From Dryococelus australis (lineage: Eukaryota; Arthropoda; Insecta; Phasmatodea; Phasmatidae): a DNA stretch of 64,000 bases. Position numbers and translations under genes: made by a program. Shown piece by piece: positions 35,990 to 46,589 of this stretch. The stretch lies in assembly GCA_029891345.1 (NCBI GenBank), contig CM056998.1:174850239-174914238 (forward strand), in the 5' to 3' direction. Position 1 is the stretch's first letter. Each line of letters starts with the position of its first letter. The notes below the pieces were generated by a model that was not told the origin of the DNA, ran no database searches, and worked only from the letters and a program-made list of their open reading frames with translations.

Positions 35990-36152
35990 CTTCATCTTCC
36001 AGGAGTGCGCGGCCTCGAAGGAGTCTCTGTCGGTGGTGGAGAAGGCGAGCACGCAGGCCTGGGCGCCGCGGTAGTAGGCCTTGGTGATGGCGTCGAACTC
36101 CTCCTGCCCCGCCGTGTCCCACAGCATCAGACGCACCTCCTCGCCGTCCAAC
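35990..36152 (-). CDS. Rab23: Rab23 small GTPase, switch II (DTAGQ) exon
   Basis: A 163-base minus-strand exon encoding LDGEEVRLMLWDTAGQEEFD, AITKAYYRGAQACVLAFSTT and DRDSFEAAHSWKMK. WDTAGQEEF is the G3 nucleotide-binding motif, and the segment ITKAYYRGAQACVL is diagnostic of Rab23 among Rab proteins. The acceptor is TTGACGCAG before 36152 and the donor GTGAGC after 35990. One leading base belongs to a codon split with the upstream exon; the exon then runs 54 full codons and ends in phase 0. The upstream exon with the P-loop and switch I was sought on the minus strand up to 64000 and not found, so it probably lies beyond the window. The exon is very GC-rich compared with its AT-rich surroundings. 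Confidence 0.96.
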
Positions 36153-37380
36153 CTGCGTCAACACATCACGGCCCTACGTCACAACACGCTCCGCAACTAT
36201 CACTCGCTTCATGTTCAACCCTTTCACACACACACACACACACACACACTTTCATTTACGGGTTCAAGTGTTTCAAACAAAAAAAGTACTATGATACGTG
36301 CTGTATTTAATTCGTCACAACACTTGTTTCGTTGTCACGGTCAATGTCACGGATGATGGCTATATGTTCGGCTACAGTATATGAAACAATTATTACCTAA
36401 ACCAGTAAGACGGTTTGCGAATCATTTATCCTCAAGTAAGATCATTGGTAGAGATGATGGTTTCTCGCGGGAAAAGTTGACTGTTTGCTGGGATTCAACG
36501 CGCTGTACACGTGTCCGGCAGTTTCCTTTTCTTAGTGTATGTATGAAGATACTATCCCGTTTCACTGGACCAATGACGATTCTGATAATGTAAGGCAGAA
36601 AGTTCGTGAATGGTCTGCAAACAACGTAGCCTAGACAAAACCTTTCTGATCCAATCATGAAAGAATAAACTAGTTGGAGTGTTATAGAAGATATGTTGAC
36701 TCAGCAAATTTTCGCGGTTTTCCGTTATCCCTTATTATTGGTCATTGAGCTTCGCAGTGTGCAGTACATAAAATTACCTGCACGTTCATAATGTACACAA
36801 TTGTGTACACTGGGTCGAATGGGTTAAGAAGGAGGTACCCCCGTCATTTTGGATTTACCTATACTCCGCCATGGTACCACCGCCGTCTTAGATTTGCCTA
36901 TAATCCTCCATAGTACCCCCGCCATGTTGGATTTACTTGTTCTCCATAACTAAGGTTTATTTACTCTGGTTAGGAACAGACGTGATTTCTTAAGGGAGAG
37001 TTGGCATAAAGAAAATTTCGGGCCCTAGGTGCGCAGTGTTCCAAAAGGTCAAATTTAATTAAAACTTTAAGCTACCTGAATTATAAAACGGAAATATTTT
37101 ACTTAGTTAGGAAATTATTTTATATTTGATTTATGCTTATTGCAATTATCCTGTTTTTTAACGTAAAAAATAGAGAAAATGTGGTACACATGCGACAATA
37201 GTGCTTACTTAGTGGCGAAAATTTCTCCTTTGCCAAACCTTTAACTTGTAGTAGAAGTAACCATACCATATCTTAATTTCCAGATTCAATGTATAAAAAC
37301 CAGACTTCTCAAGGTACATGGAACATCTGAACACTTATTTCGAAATCCAGCTTCTTTTTCTCACTCGATTCGTTTCACAT
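36153..37380. other. Upstream Rab23 intron, non-coding
   Basis: Holds a (CA)n run of about 22 bases at 36229-36250 and a three-copy tandem repeat of about 39 bp at 36835-36955. The repeat's marker phrases are GTACC(C/A)CCG, GATTTACCTAT or a variant, and CTCC(G/A)CCAT. Otherwise nothing recognisable. Confidence 0.6.
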
Positions 37381-38515
37381 CAGTAGTAGTGAAAAGTTCC
37401 TTGGCTGGCCTCAACGGCGTCTGGCGTAGGAGGCAGGATTCGGCCGCCACCATGTTGTTACATCACCGTCCGCCATCTTGGACCCATTAGGCCTTGACCC
37501 TTGACCTTGACCCCGGCGACCTCTGACTCCAAAAACCTAACAAATTTTTAAAAAATCCAAAAAAAAACTTAAAAAATTCTAAAAAATGTATTATTCAAAA
37601 AGTATTTTTAAATGTTTAAAAAATATTTTTAAAGGATCCCCGATAAATGACCCTTTTTTCCCTCAGAAATGGTAGAAACTCTCAAAATACAATTTTCGCC
37701 CGATTCAAGTAATTTGAGGGGCTTCCTTAGAACCGACAGAGCAGAGACTGCCATATTGGTTTTATAGGCATAGGTATGCCAAATCGACACAAGGGATTCA
37801 GTATCGGAGTCAAACCTAACAATCAGCTATCTTGGTTCTGTCAGCCATCTTGTCTACCATTTTGGATGCAGGTGTACTTTGATTTTTGACTTTGAAAATT
37901 ATAAAAAAAATTTAAAAAATTCCAAAAATCGCAACAAAAAAAAATCCTACACGATTATTATTTAAATTATTTGAAAATTATTAAAAATGTATAATTATAT
38001 AGTATTTAAAAAGTATTTTTAAAATATTCAAATATACCAGAGGTCACCCCTAGCCCATACCCATTACACCATCTTGGTAGGCGACCACCATCTTGATAGA
38101 CGTCACCCATCCGCCGTATTATATGCCGACTACCGCGATCTTGACCCCATGACCTTGAATGACCTTGAAAACCAAATTAGAGAAACAATGTATAAAATTT
38201 AACAGGGATAAAACATTACAGAATACCACTGCCATATTAGATACAGACTACCATAACCTTGACCCCATGACCTTGAATGACATTGAAAACAAAATACTCG
38301 AGAAAAATATATAAAAGTCAGCAAGAATAATACATTACAAACTACCGTCGCCATATTAGATGCAGGATACCATGATCTTGACCCCATGGTCTTGAATGAC
38401 CTTGGAAACAAAAACTCTAGAAAACATAAAAGCCAGCAAGCATAATCCGTTACAGGTTACTACTCCCATATTAGAAGCCGACTACCTCTACCTTGACCCC
38501 ATGTTGAAGATGAAG
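37381..38515 (+). repeat. Left terminal inverted repeat with 115-120-bp sub-repeats
   Basis: The outer part shares with the right arm, in reverse, the phrases ACCATGTTGTTAC, ATGGTAGAAAC, GGGGCTTCCTTAG, GCCATATTGGTT, TATGCCAAATCGA and CTATCTTGGTTCTGTCA. The inner part (about 38100-38515) is a tandem array of three to four units of about 115-120 bp, each with CATATTAGA, a GACTACC variant and CTTGACCCCATGACCTTGAA. Four exact TGACCTTGA motifs occur (37502, 38150, 38160 and one near 38270). Confidence 0.85.
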
Positions 38516-38520
38516 ATATT

Positions 38521-39203
38521 TCCCACGAATCGCGATATGGAAGCCTATTTCCGAATACAGTAAGGTGTATCATCGCAGGACCATCGTCGGGTTGTGGCAA
38601 GACATGCGTTCTACTTAGCCTGCTGGGAGAAAAGAGCGGTCTTTCCTTCGATAACGAGTACCTATATTCAAAATCGCTTCAGCAACCGAAATACCGATGA
38701 TTGGCACGTGTACTGCAGGCTGTGGAAGGTATGGATTATTTCCAATGCAGTGATAATGAAGCCGTCGTACCTCCAAGCGAAGCACTGCGAAAATCGATAT
38801 TTGTCTTCGACGACATTGCCTGCGAGAAACAAACTTGCATTCAAGAATACTTTAGCATGGGTCGAGACGCGAACGTTGACTGTGTATACCTCGGCCAGAC
38901 TTATTCGCGCATATACAAACAACTGATTCGCGACAACGCAAACATGTTGATGTTATTTCGCATGGACGATAAGAATTTGCGGCACGTTTACGATGACCAT
39001 GTTAATACGGACATGACTATCAGATTTCAAAGATATGTGTGCCTTGTGCTGGATAGAGAAATATTAATTTTTTCCGATCGTTAAGGACTATCTGCTACAT
39101 ACAGGAAGGCACAGGCGTGGGTTCGATCAGTTCATCGCTGTCTGCCAAGAATATTCGTCTACTGGGAGCCAGCAAAGTGATGTCATCAATATATCCTGCT
39201 ACA
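38521..39203 (+). pseudogene. A32/FtsK-HerA-type DNA packaging ATPase, broken
   Basis: In Polintons and related viruses this ATPase is thought to drive DNA into capsids. The frame is open from 38497 apart from one TGA (38698-38700). Motifs in order: a Walker A-type loop GPSSGCGKT (38578-38604), one residue longer than the usual G-x4-GKT; a Walker B strand ending in FDD (38806-38814); GRDANVDCVYLGQTYSR and RDNANMLMLFRMDD in the C-terminal half. The frame ends with TAA at 39082-39084 after a frameshift near 39025. The expected C-terminal phrase RRGFDQFI is found in another frame near 39112. So one stop and at least one frameshift disable the gene. No intron is needed to explain the layout. Confidence 0.75.
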
Positions 39204-39339
39204 TCGATAGGTACTGTTTCCGCAGACGATTGTGACGAGACAATTAATGCTAAAAACGGAATGAGTGCCGTAGGGATGTGCGGAAGGTACACTTGCAAGA
39301 TGTTCGCGTAAATAAACTGCCTTCAGCTCTAAATACTGA

Positions 39340-39687
39340 CGAACATACAACTCCCGCTACAAAGAAAGTAAACGTCATATTGAGGATGAAGTAGGAAGTG
39401 AAGACGAACATGAAGACAACATTGATGATGACTATGACAGCAGAAATAGTGTTGAACGCCATGATGATTCCCTCGACGTTTCCACACATTTCCCCAACGA
39501 GTTTCCTTCGACAAGTGATGCGAAGAAGACAGAAGACGCCGGTTATACTGACTATGTGTTTACCGAAGATCCCAACAAACTTGTAGACAAACTTATATAT
39601 TTGCTCTATAAGCAAAAACGTGGGGATTACTCGAACATGGTGGTTTCGATCATAAGAGAACTTAAGGATCGGCGATATATCAGATGA
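39340..39687 (+). pseudogene. Fragment of Polinton-type protein of unknown role
   Basis: A plus-strand frame of about 115 codons without an upstream ATG, opened by a stop at 39337. It has a strongly acidic part (IEDEVGSEDEHEDN) and ends in NKLVDKLIYLLYKQKRGDYS and SIIRELKDRRYI. The pattern of an acidic linker followed by a short helical end (LVDKL...SIIREL) resembles the C-terminus of a hypothetical protein that often accompanies ATPase genes in arthropod Polinton-like elements. This rests on memory of the family only. It is truncated at its start. Confidence 0.4.
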
Positions 39688-40019
39688 TGCGATGACCTGC
39701 TTTCTCCAGAAAATGCAATTACAAAATAATAATAATAACTTATTATTATTTAAAAAAAACTGCTTTTTTTCTTTATTTCTGTGCATTGTGTCCTATCGGC
39801 CTTAAAGTCTTTAATGAATAATAGGTATTTAAAATATTTTATAAATTATGCATGTAGTCAAAGTCCTGCACTATGCGTGTAGCTATACCACTGGTTGGAA
39901 AACATATTTTTTTTAATAGAATGGAAAAATGCAGGTTTTAGTCTATAAATATAAGTGCCGACAGCGTGCTTGGCAGTGAAATCGAGACTTTAACGTAGTA
40001 GTCAGTAACGTAATGTGCT

Positions 40020-41228
40020 TATTTACTTGTGTATTTGTCTCGTTTTTGTTTTCAAGGTCGTTCAAGGTGATGGGGTCAAGGTTGAGGTACTCTGCATCTA
40101 ATATGATGGTGGTAGTAGTCTGTAATGTCATATGCTTGATGACTTTTGTGTATTTTTGTTCGAGTTTTTGTTTTCAAGGTCATGGGGTCAAGGTTGAGGT
40201 AGTCTGCATCTAACATGGTGGTAGTAGCCTTTAGTGAATTGTTCTTGCTGAATTTTATGTATTTTTCTCTAATTTTTAAAGGTCATTCAAGGTCATGGGG
40301 TCAATGTCGAGGTATTCTGCATCTAATATGGCAGTGGTAGTCCGTTATAATGCTTGCTGGCTTTTATGGATTAGCTCGTGTTTTTTTTGTTTTCAAGGTC
40401 ATGGGTCAAGGTCAAGGTAGTGGATGAGGGGTCAAGGATCTAAGTTTAATTGCTAATTGCTAATGGGCACTGGCTTCCAAGATGGAGTACAGGTGATGTC
40501 TACCAAAATGGCGGTCGTCTACTAAGATGGCGGTCACCCACCAATATGGCTGACTGCGTATGGGCGAGGGGGTGAAAGCCATCCTACTAATTTCTTGGGT
40601 GAGGGGAGGGGAGGGGACCTCCGGAAGTTTAAGTATTTTTAAATACATTTTAATAATAATTTTTAGTAATTTTGAATAGGTTTTAATAATACGTTTTTGG
40701 TAAGTTTTGGAATTTTTTATGTATTTTTTATTTTTGGGGTCAAAGATCAAGGTCAACGGTTTTATGGGTCAAAGATAGTGGACAGGACACCTAAATGACA
40801 GAACCAAGATAGGTGATGGTTAGGTTTGAATCCGATCCTGGATTCCTTGTATCGATTTGGCATACCCTATGGCTATACAACCAATATGGCCGCTACTACT
40901 CTGTTGCTCCTAAGGAAGCCCCACAAATTCATTAAATTGAGCGAAAATTGTATTTCAAGGGCTTCTTTCTACACATGAGGGGTTTCTACCATTTTTGGGG
41001 GCTTCTACCTTTTTCTGAGGGAAAACGGGAATTTTATAGGGAAAAAATCTTTTTTGGGGAAAAAGAGAAATTTTTAGGGTATTTCAGTTGATTTTGAGGG
41101 GAAAAAGGAAAATTTTGAGGTGGAAAAGGGAAAAATATGGCGTCGGTGACGTAACAACATGGTGGCTCTCCAAATCCGAATCCGATACTCGAACCCCCCG
41201 CGCGTGAAGGAACATTTCCCTACTACTG
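40020..41228 (-). repeat. Right terminal inverted repeat
   Basis: Reverse-complement partner of 37381-38515. The inner part (40040-40440) carries the sub-repeats in opposite orientation (GGTCATGGGGTCAAGGTTGA, GTAGTCTGCATCTAA). The outer part holds GAGGGAAAA-type low-complexity sequence not present on the left, which accounts for the slightly greater length. Five exact TCAAGGTCA motifs were counted here. Confidence 0.8.
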
Positions 41229-41381
41229 CCTACAAATATATATTTATTTTTGACAGAACGGATTAACGAAAAGCACGCTCGACACAAGTACCGGAAACAT
41301 AAAAATATTGAACGACTGTATTATTTAAATCGTAAATTAATTTTGGACTGAATATGTTATGATTAAAATGACAGTAGGTAT

Positions 41382-41383
<2 letters not shown>

Positions 41384-41452
<69 letters not shown>
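41384..41452. repeat. (CT)n microsatellite, about 70 bp
   Basis: An uninterrupted dinucleotide run. The serine/leucine- or arginine/glutamate-repeat frames across it are by-products. The GC-rich 41455-41730 that follows has several overlapping open frames but nothing recognisable. Confidence 0.97.
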
Positions 41453-41454
<2 letters not shown>

Positions 41455-41729
41455 CGAGCGTTTACGACCAGTGCCACACCTGTGCGACGTGTGGCATGGC
41501 GCATCGTGTCCTCCCAGGCGACGATACACGACGGCCGTCGCCGAAAGACACTGTGACAACACCTGCGCGGAATGCCGTCAAGGGGACAACAGCTCGAGGT
41601 GCTCTCACGTCAAACGGCAAGTCATCTCTGCTTGCCGACCTGCCAGCCGCATCGAATATCCTGGCCAGCACGCAGGGAGGCCAAAACCAGGCGAAACTGC
41701 CACGTGCACCATGAACTAAGACCGGACGC

Positions 41730-42480
41730 TCTCGACAAATCTATAAGAGATGGATCGACTCGAACATTGTTAAAACACTCTTAAGATCGACGATTTTATA
41801 AACACACATAATTAAAGTACAGGAATCACATAAGTAAAACATACGGATCTGTTCTTCATAAGTCCTGTCTCTTCGATATATCAGATTAATCATGCCGAAG
41901 TTGTATGAAGAAACCCGAAACTGATAGTTTCTACGGCAATGAAAGTAGTCGCGTATACTTAAGAAATTAAAATCGTACATGAATCATCTCTAATAGGCAG
42001 AACCACTTCAGATCGCTATAACAGGAGAGAAAACGGAAAACCTATAGGCGTCACAGATATGCAATTACGAAACTCTCATATAAAATATAAATAACAAATT
42101 CAAAACACGAGGGTAAGTGGGTACGGCGTTGGACTGCCCATTGCCTTGTTCGTGATTATTTATTTTGCATTGCACTTGTGTACGAGCTAAAACAACCCAA
42201 AACACATTTACGCCACTCCAAGAAAACACAAAACAAAAAAATATTCATAATTTATGGAATTTCTTGCAAAATTATGACACGCCCATGGATAAGTTCCGTT
42301 AACACTTTCAAGTGCGGTTCATATTTACTGGCAATTAAGACAGGCTATAACTGAGTCGTCTATATTCACGACTGCATGAACATCAGTTTTGCTGCTCTGT
42401 ATTCTCATTTACCGCCGTCATATTGGTTCACACGACACAAGACATGCGTATTCTCTACTGTACTGCACACCGTTCATTAC
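41730..42480. other. Non-coding, no recognised feature
   Basis: Apart from a possible box-A-like phrase near 42118 (AGTGGGTACGGCGTTGGACTG) without a convincing box B, nothing is recognised. Confidence 0.5.
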
Positions 42481-43015
42481 TAGGGTCGCCTGTTTACCGC
42501 GAAAATATTTGCGCGACTGCTGGACTCCAATGTCCTATGTTTAGAGCCCCCGAGTGTTTCGCGGATCGAGTTGGCAGTACGCTAGGTTGGACAGTCCTCT
42601 ATACACTCCTGGTATTATCGTTTGCTTATTGGTTGCTGTGATCGAGCGAGGCCTCTGTACAGGAGTGTTAAAACACTCACTCACACTACTGCTTCCTGCC
42701 TATCACTGGCTCACAGTTAAACGGGGCGTGTCTACACAACCGTCGTCCAACCACAACAGTAGGAGAAGAGAACAAGTGTTTGGAGTCTACCTCGTCCTCC
42801 GAGTGAATTCGCGAAGTGATATGTGTATGTCATACGTGCACTTCTCCTTAGGTTATTAGCCACGTATCTTTGTCGGGAGACAGATCCTCACCAGACTAGG
42901 TCAATCAGAATTAGGTGACTCCGACACAGTGTTCGTAATTCGCGGGGCAGACACCTGCAATGCGTGACAATTAAATTTACCCAATCACGAAAGTGGGTTT
43001 GAGCTCCAATTAAAC
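42481..43015 (+). mobile_element. Partial hAT-like MITE
   Basis: Starts TAGGGTCGCCTGTTTACCGC (then GAAAA), matching the left end of the element at 54051 (TAGGGCTACTTGTTTTTCGC). The right-hand half is also shared: CGGGAGACAG, ACTCCGACAC, ATTCGCGGG, TGCAATGCGTG, CCAATCACGAAAGTGG in the same order at 42870-43000 and 54155-54285. About 250 bases between are unrelated, and the right terminus is missing, so the copy is rearranged. Confidence 0.6.
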
Positions 43016-43059
43016 GTCAAGCTGAAAGTGTGCCAAGTAAATGATATTTTATGTCGAAT

Positions 43060-44073
43060 AATAAACAACCCTTTCTTTTAATTTACACTTTGGTTGTAGC
43101 TGACGTAATATTGCGTAAAACTCAGTTACAGGCGACGTAATATTTCGCTGGCAGCACTCAAAGTGTTATTGGTAATAACCGATGTTCGAAAATGCCGGGA
43201 GACTCTCGGAAGTGCCACTTTTGCGAATGCGTTGTGAAAAAGACATGTTTTTTTTTTAACGGCTTGTGACTGGAACATGGCCGGTTGATAATGGAACTGA
43301 GGTCAGGATCATCGATTGCTGGTTTTCTCGATGTGCACGGTGGCTAGGCGCGCGTGAAAAATTGATTATTCACCGGTGACTGGCAGCCGAGGTCGTCGCC
43401 GTATGTGTCGAACACTCCAGGACGAGCTTGGCGCATGACCTTGCCGCAGAGTAGACAAGTACACACAGAGAGATGCAACGAGGTGGCCGGGCGTGCTCAT
43501 TCTCTGATTTTTTTCTTTTATAAATTTTTCGTCGTTTGAATACTGTTGGAAAATTCGTACGGAATAAGCTTTGTTTTTCGCACCAGAACGGAAATTTAAC
43601 AAAATATGTCGTAGTTGTAAAACTGAATTTAACAAAACGCTTTTGCGCAATTAGTTTAAACGAATAGTCAACAGAATTTAAAAAAAAAAAATTCCTTTCG
43701 ATGAAAGCTATATTTATTTTGTCCTTAAAATCGTAACTTACTTTTTTTCACTTAAATAAGTGTGTTCACGAAAGCTTAGTGCCAAACACACATTACTGTT
43801 ACCGTTTACGATTTGAAACATCGTTGGAGGGGTTGAATTTACGTTATAGTTAAAAATAAAGTTAATATACAATATTTTGACATGTGTAAATAAATGTCAC
43901 AATTTAGATTAAACAAAAAAATTTTTACACGCAATAAGTACACATTTATTATTTTCCAGCTAGCTTAACAGCGAACTCTTTAAAATACCAGTGCACCTAG
44001 GGGAGGAAATTTTCTCCATACTAACCCCCCCCCCCCCATACCCCCATGAGAAAACAATTTCCCTACCCAACCT
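43060..44073. other. Non-coding, no recognised feature
   Basis: AT-rich apart from 43370-43500. Contains homopolymer runs (poly-A near 43680, poly-C near 44023). No gene recognised on either strand. Confidence 0.5.
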
Positions 44074-44082
44074 GAGTAGAAC

Positions 44083-44341
44083 CATGGAGGTATTAGTAAA
44101 TGGAGTCGAAGCCGAGACACGAAAGTGAAGCCGATAATGATAGACAAGGACAGGGCTAGTAGTGGCAAAAAGGTGCATGTTTTACTTTGCCTACTGTGTA
44201 ACTTATGCCACTCATAATATGGCGGCTGACGTAAACAATCGGTCTGCGCATGCGCAGTTGAAAGAAGCCAGACAATGCATGCTTCACTTGATAAACGTGG
44301 AGAAGAGAGGCTGTTTCCACTCCATCATCTATTACCTCCAT
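44083..44341. mobile_element. MITE with 9-bp target duplication
   Basis: A 259-bp element flanked by the exact direct repeat GAGTAGAAC (44074-44082 and 44342-44350). Its inverted ends read CATGGAGGTATTAGTAAATG on the left, and on the right, in reverse complement, ATGGAGGTAATAGATGATGG, continuing AGTGGAAAC. A 9-bp duplication is typical of Mutator-like (MULE) transposition, so a MULE-type mobiliser is the best guess; 8-bp hAT with one extra matching base is the alternative. No coding capacity. Confidence 0.85.
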
Positions 44342-44350
44342 GAGTAGAAC

Positions 44351-45570
44351 AAACCTTACCCACGGTCAGCCAAACTTTCTTCGGTAGCCGTTCGCTACGC
44401 CTAAGCATTGCAGAACATTCTCGCAGTTCCGTACGAGTGTTCTTTGTTTATAGTAATTGTTATTCTTTAGCTCGAGACAGGAAAATTACGTGTGTGCAGT
44501 GATCTGTTCCATGTTATATGCTGCTCACAATAAAGTAACCACTTCTGAAAACCTTTGAAAAAATATCACTACCTATTACTACACATATATTACTGCAGGC
44601 AGGCTCCTAGTCAACTTGGCAGCGAATTAGTGAAAATAGTTCTTAACACATGACGTAATATTACAGCTGTATTGTTTAAATGTGTGATATCTGACGGTAG
44701 TATTTCTTACTATTATATACATAGCACAGCATTAATTTTCATATAAGTAAAACATTTCAATTCCTAACAATTTCAAGGTTTTGCATGGATGGTGAATGAA
44801 TAAAGTGGCCTGGTCCGTGGCAATGTTAATCTTGCATGTGGCGGAAATATACAAAGTAAGAAAGAAAAGTAGTTCTAAGCAGATCTTTCAGAAGTGTTCA
44901 ATTAGCTGCGAACAGCTACATGTTGTGAAACATAAATTTTAAAAATGCATTGCAAACAGGCTATATATGTTATGGAAACGTCTCCCTATAGCTTATTCAT
45001 CTTCTGCGCATGTGCCCAGTATTGACCTACCGCAAAGGAACACAACTGTCAAAATCACATGGTCAACAGTGATGAACGTGTTTGTTTATATCTTAATATT
45101 TAAATAAAAAGCACTATTATATCAATGAAATACTTTTACCAATTTAGATTTTCTAACATAAAACCCAATCCACGCCGTTTTTGCTTTTCATATCGGCAGA
45201 AAAGCAGTTCAACGTTGGAACACGGATATTGGTTGTGAGCAGCTAGCGAGATCGGTCTACCTCGTCTTTAGTTAGGGACACACAATGTTCGTGAAAAGAT
45301 TTCACGACCAGTTGTATTTCATAACACTTCAGCTCAGATCCACCTTCGTGATTGGACAGTTTCCGTGTTACACGTCTTGGGCGTGTGCGCGGGAATTAAG
45401 GCGTGCAGCCTTGAAGTTGCCTTATTTTTATTGGCCAGTCAAGTAAAGAAAATGTCTTTCCACAAAGTCATGCTGCCAATAAGCAAAAGAAAGCTTCTGG
45501 TACTCCCGCAGGGCACTGAAATCCAGCATGTCCGGAAATATTTACGCGAAATTCACGTGTCCCTACTTGC
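44351..45570. other. Non-coding, repeat fragments
   Basis: Holds a fragment near 45325-45420 related to the hAT-like MITE interior (CAGCTCAGATCCACCTTCGTG with GATTGGACAG, the reverse of phrases at 54265-54290) and a weak GGTAAAGTGAGCAC-type end near 44530. No gene recognised. Confidence 0.45.
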
Positions 45571-45573
45571 AGT

Positions 45574-46412
45574 TCATTCACCGTCATTTCCAATGTTTCT
45601 GAAGTCGTGCTAAAGTTCTACTTCCAGGATATGTATTCGCGTTATGCAAACAAAGCTTAACGGAGACTAGAAAACTACACCAAAGGAACAACGCACCGCA
45701 TTCGTTCTCACTCGGCGTAACAATATTCTGCATAAGAACTATTACTTACTAGAAATTACCAACGCGCCTATTTTCTCACTCTTTTTATTGATATCGAGCA
45801 TAAATGAAATACTGTAATGCATAGGCCAACCATAGAGTGCGACGTAACCAAAAATAAGGTACTTATATGTCAACAGAAGTACAAAACGCTTGTGACACAC
45901 TACATATTTGGGAAACAGAAAGACACGTCATACATGGGGTGATTTTTCGAAGGGATTATATTCTAAAAGTGTGAAGAAACCGCGCATATGAACTATTCGC
46001 GGTTTCTTCATACTTCTGAATCAAACCTTTGAAAAATCTACCCATGTATGACGTGTTTGGTTGTTTCCTTAATATACCCTGTATCACAAGCCTTTTATAC
46101 TTACTTGTCTTCAATAAAGTTACTTTTTTTTCCTGTTAAATTGAAATATTATTGATATTTTATATATAAATTATAATGCTTCATTTATAAATAATTTAAA
46201 TAAAAACAGTGAGAAAACATGTGTGTTGGTAGCGCCTAGTAAGAAATAGTTCTTATACAAAATACTGTTACAACGGAGTGCGCACGAATCCGGTGCGTTG
46301 TCCCTCTGGTGTAATCTTCCAGACTTAGTTAAGCTTAGTTTGCGCGAGGCGGAGGAATATCCTGGAAAAATCAGCAGGGCTTCAGAAAAGGCCGAAGATA
46401 CCGTGAATAAGC
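45574..46412. mobile_element. Large foldback element, arms of about 400 bp
   Basis: The left arm (45574-45984) is an approximate reverse complement of the right arm (45998-46412), with a 13-base loop between GTGAAGAAACCGCG and CGCGGTTTCTTCA. Shared arm phrases are TTCTGAAG, CCAGGATAT, AAGCTTAAC, GGACAACGCACCG or GAACAACGCACCG, TAAGAACTATT, and ACACGTCATACATGGG. Small indels separate the arms, so they have aged since formation. A single right-arm copy occurs at 52085-52455 and fragments at 26040-26225 and 27690. No coding sequence. Confidence 0.88.
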
Positions 46413-46508
46413 TAGAGACTATATTCTGTGATTAGGGCGTGTCTAGTTGAGTGTGATCCGACCAGTGGCATCGTTCGGCACGATTCCTACATGCGGAAAT
46501 CCGAGGGC

Positions 46509-46583
46509 GGCCCCGACGGGAATCGAGCCCGGTTAGCGTAAGTGAGAGGCGAGTAGTCTGGCCACTACACCACCGTGGCCCCT
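46509..46583 (-). repeat. tRNA-derived SINE head
   Basis: The minus strand reads GGGGCCACGGTGGTGTAGTG, then GCCAGACTACTCGCC, and a box B GGGCTCGATTCCC. This is a clear tRNA-like RNA polymerase III promoter pair with about 33 bases between boxes. The matching head is seen in two tandem pieces at 29233-29309 and at 49051. It is not a functional tRNA: no CCA-end pairing or anticodon arm could be fitted. Confidence 0.65.
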
Positions 46584-46589
46584 AGAAAT

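Larger units (their letters stand above)
37381..41228 (+). mobile_element. Deleted Polinton/Maverick-like element with long inverted repeats
   Basis: About 3.85 kb bounded by inverted repeats that begin CAGTAGTAG(T/G)GAAA on the left and end with the reverse complement at 41228. The arms (about 1.13 kb left, 1.2 kb right) can be aligned over most of their length in opposite orientation. Between them lie only about 1.5 kb holding a broken packaging ATPase gene and part of a second frame. Complete Polintons are 15-20 kb with polymerase B, integrase, protease and capsid genes, none of which is here, so this is an internally deleted derivative. The expected 6-bp target duplication was not found (flanks CACAT and CCTAC differ). 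Adintovirus-like or another virus-derived origin is an alternative. Confidence 0.7.

Noticed and set aside
41263-41562. Frames with RERERE or SLSLSL runs
   Set aside because: Translations of a (CT)n microsatellite.
41471-41784. Overlapping GC-rich frames on the plus strand
   Set aside because: Three frames and the opposite strand are all open, as expected from GC-rich sequence. No motif recognised.
46509-46583. Possible functional tRNA gene
   Set aside because: Box A and B are present, but a cloverleaf with a proper anticodon arm could not be fitted, and related heads recur elsewhere. SINE origin is more likely.
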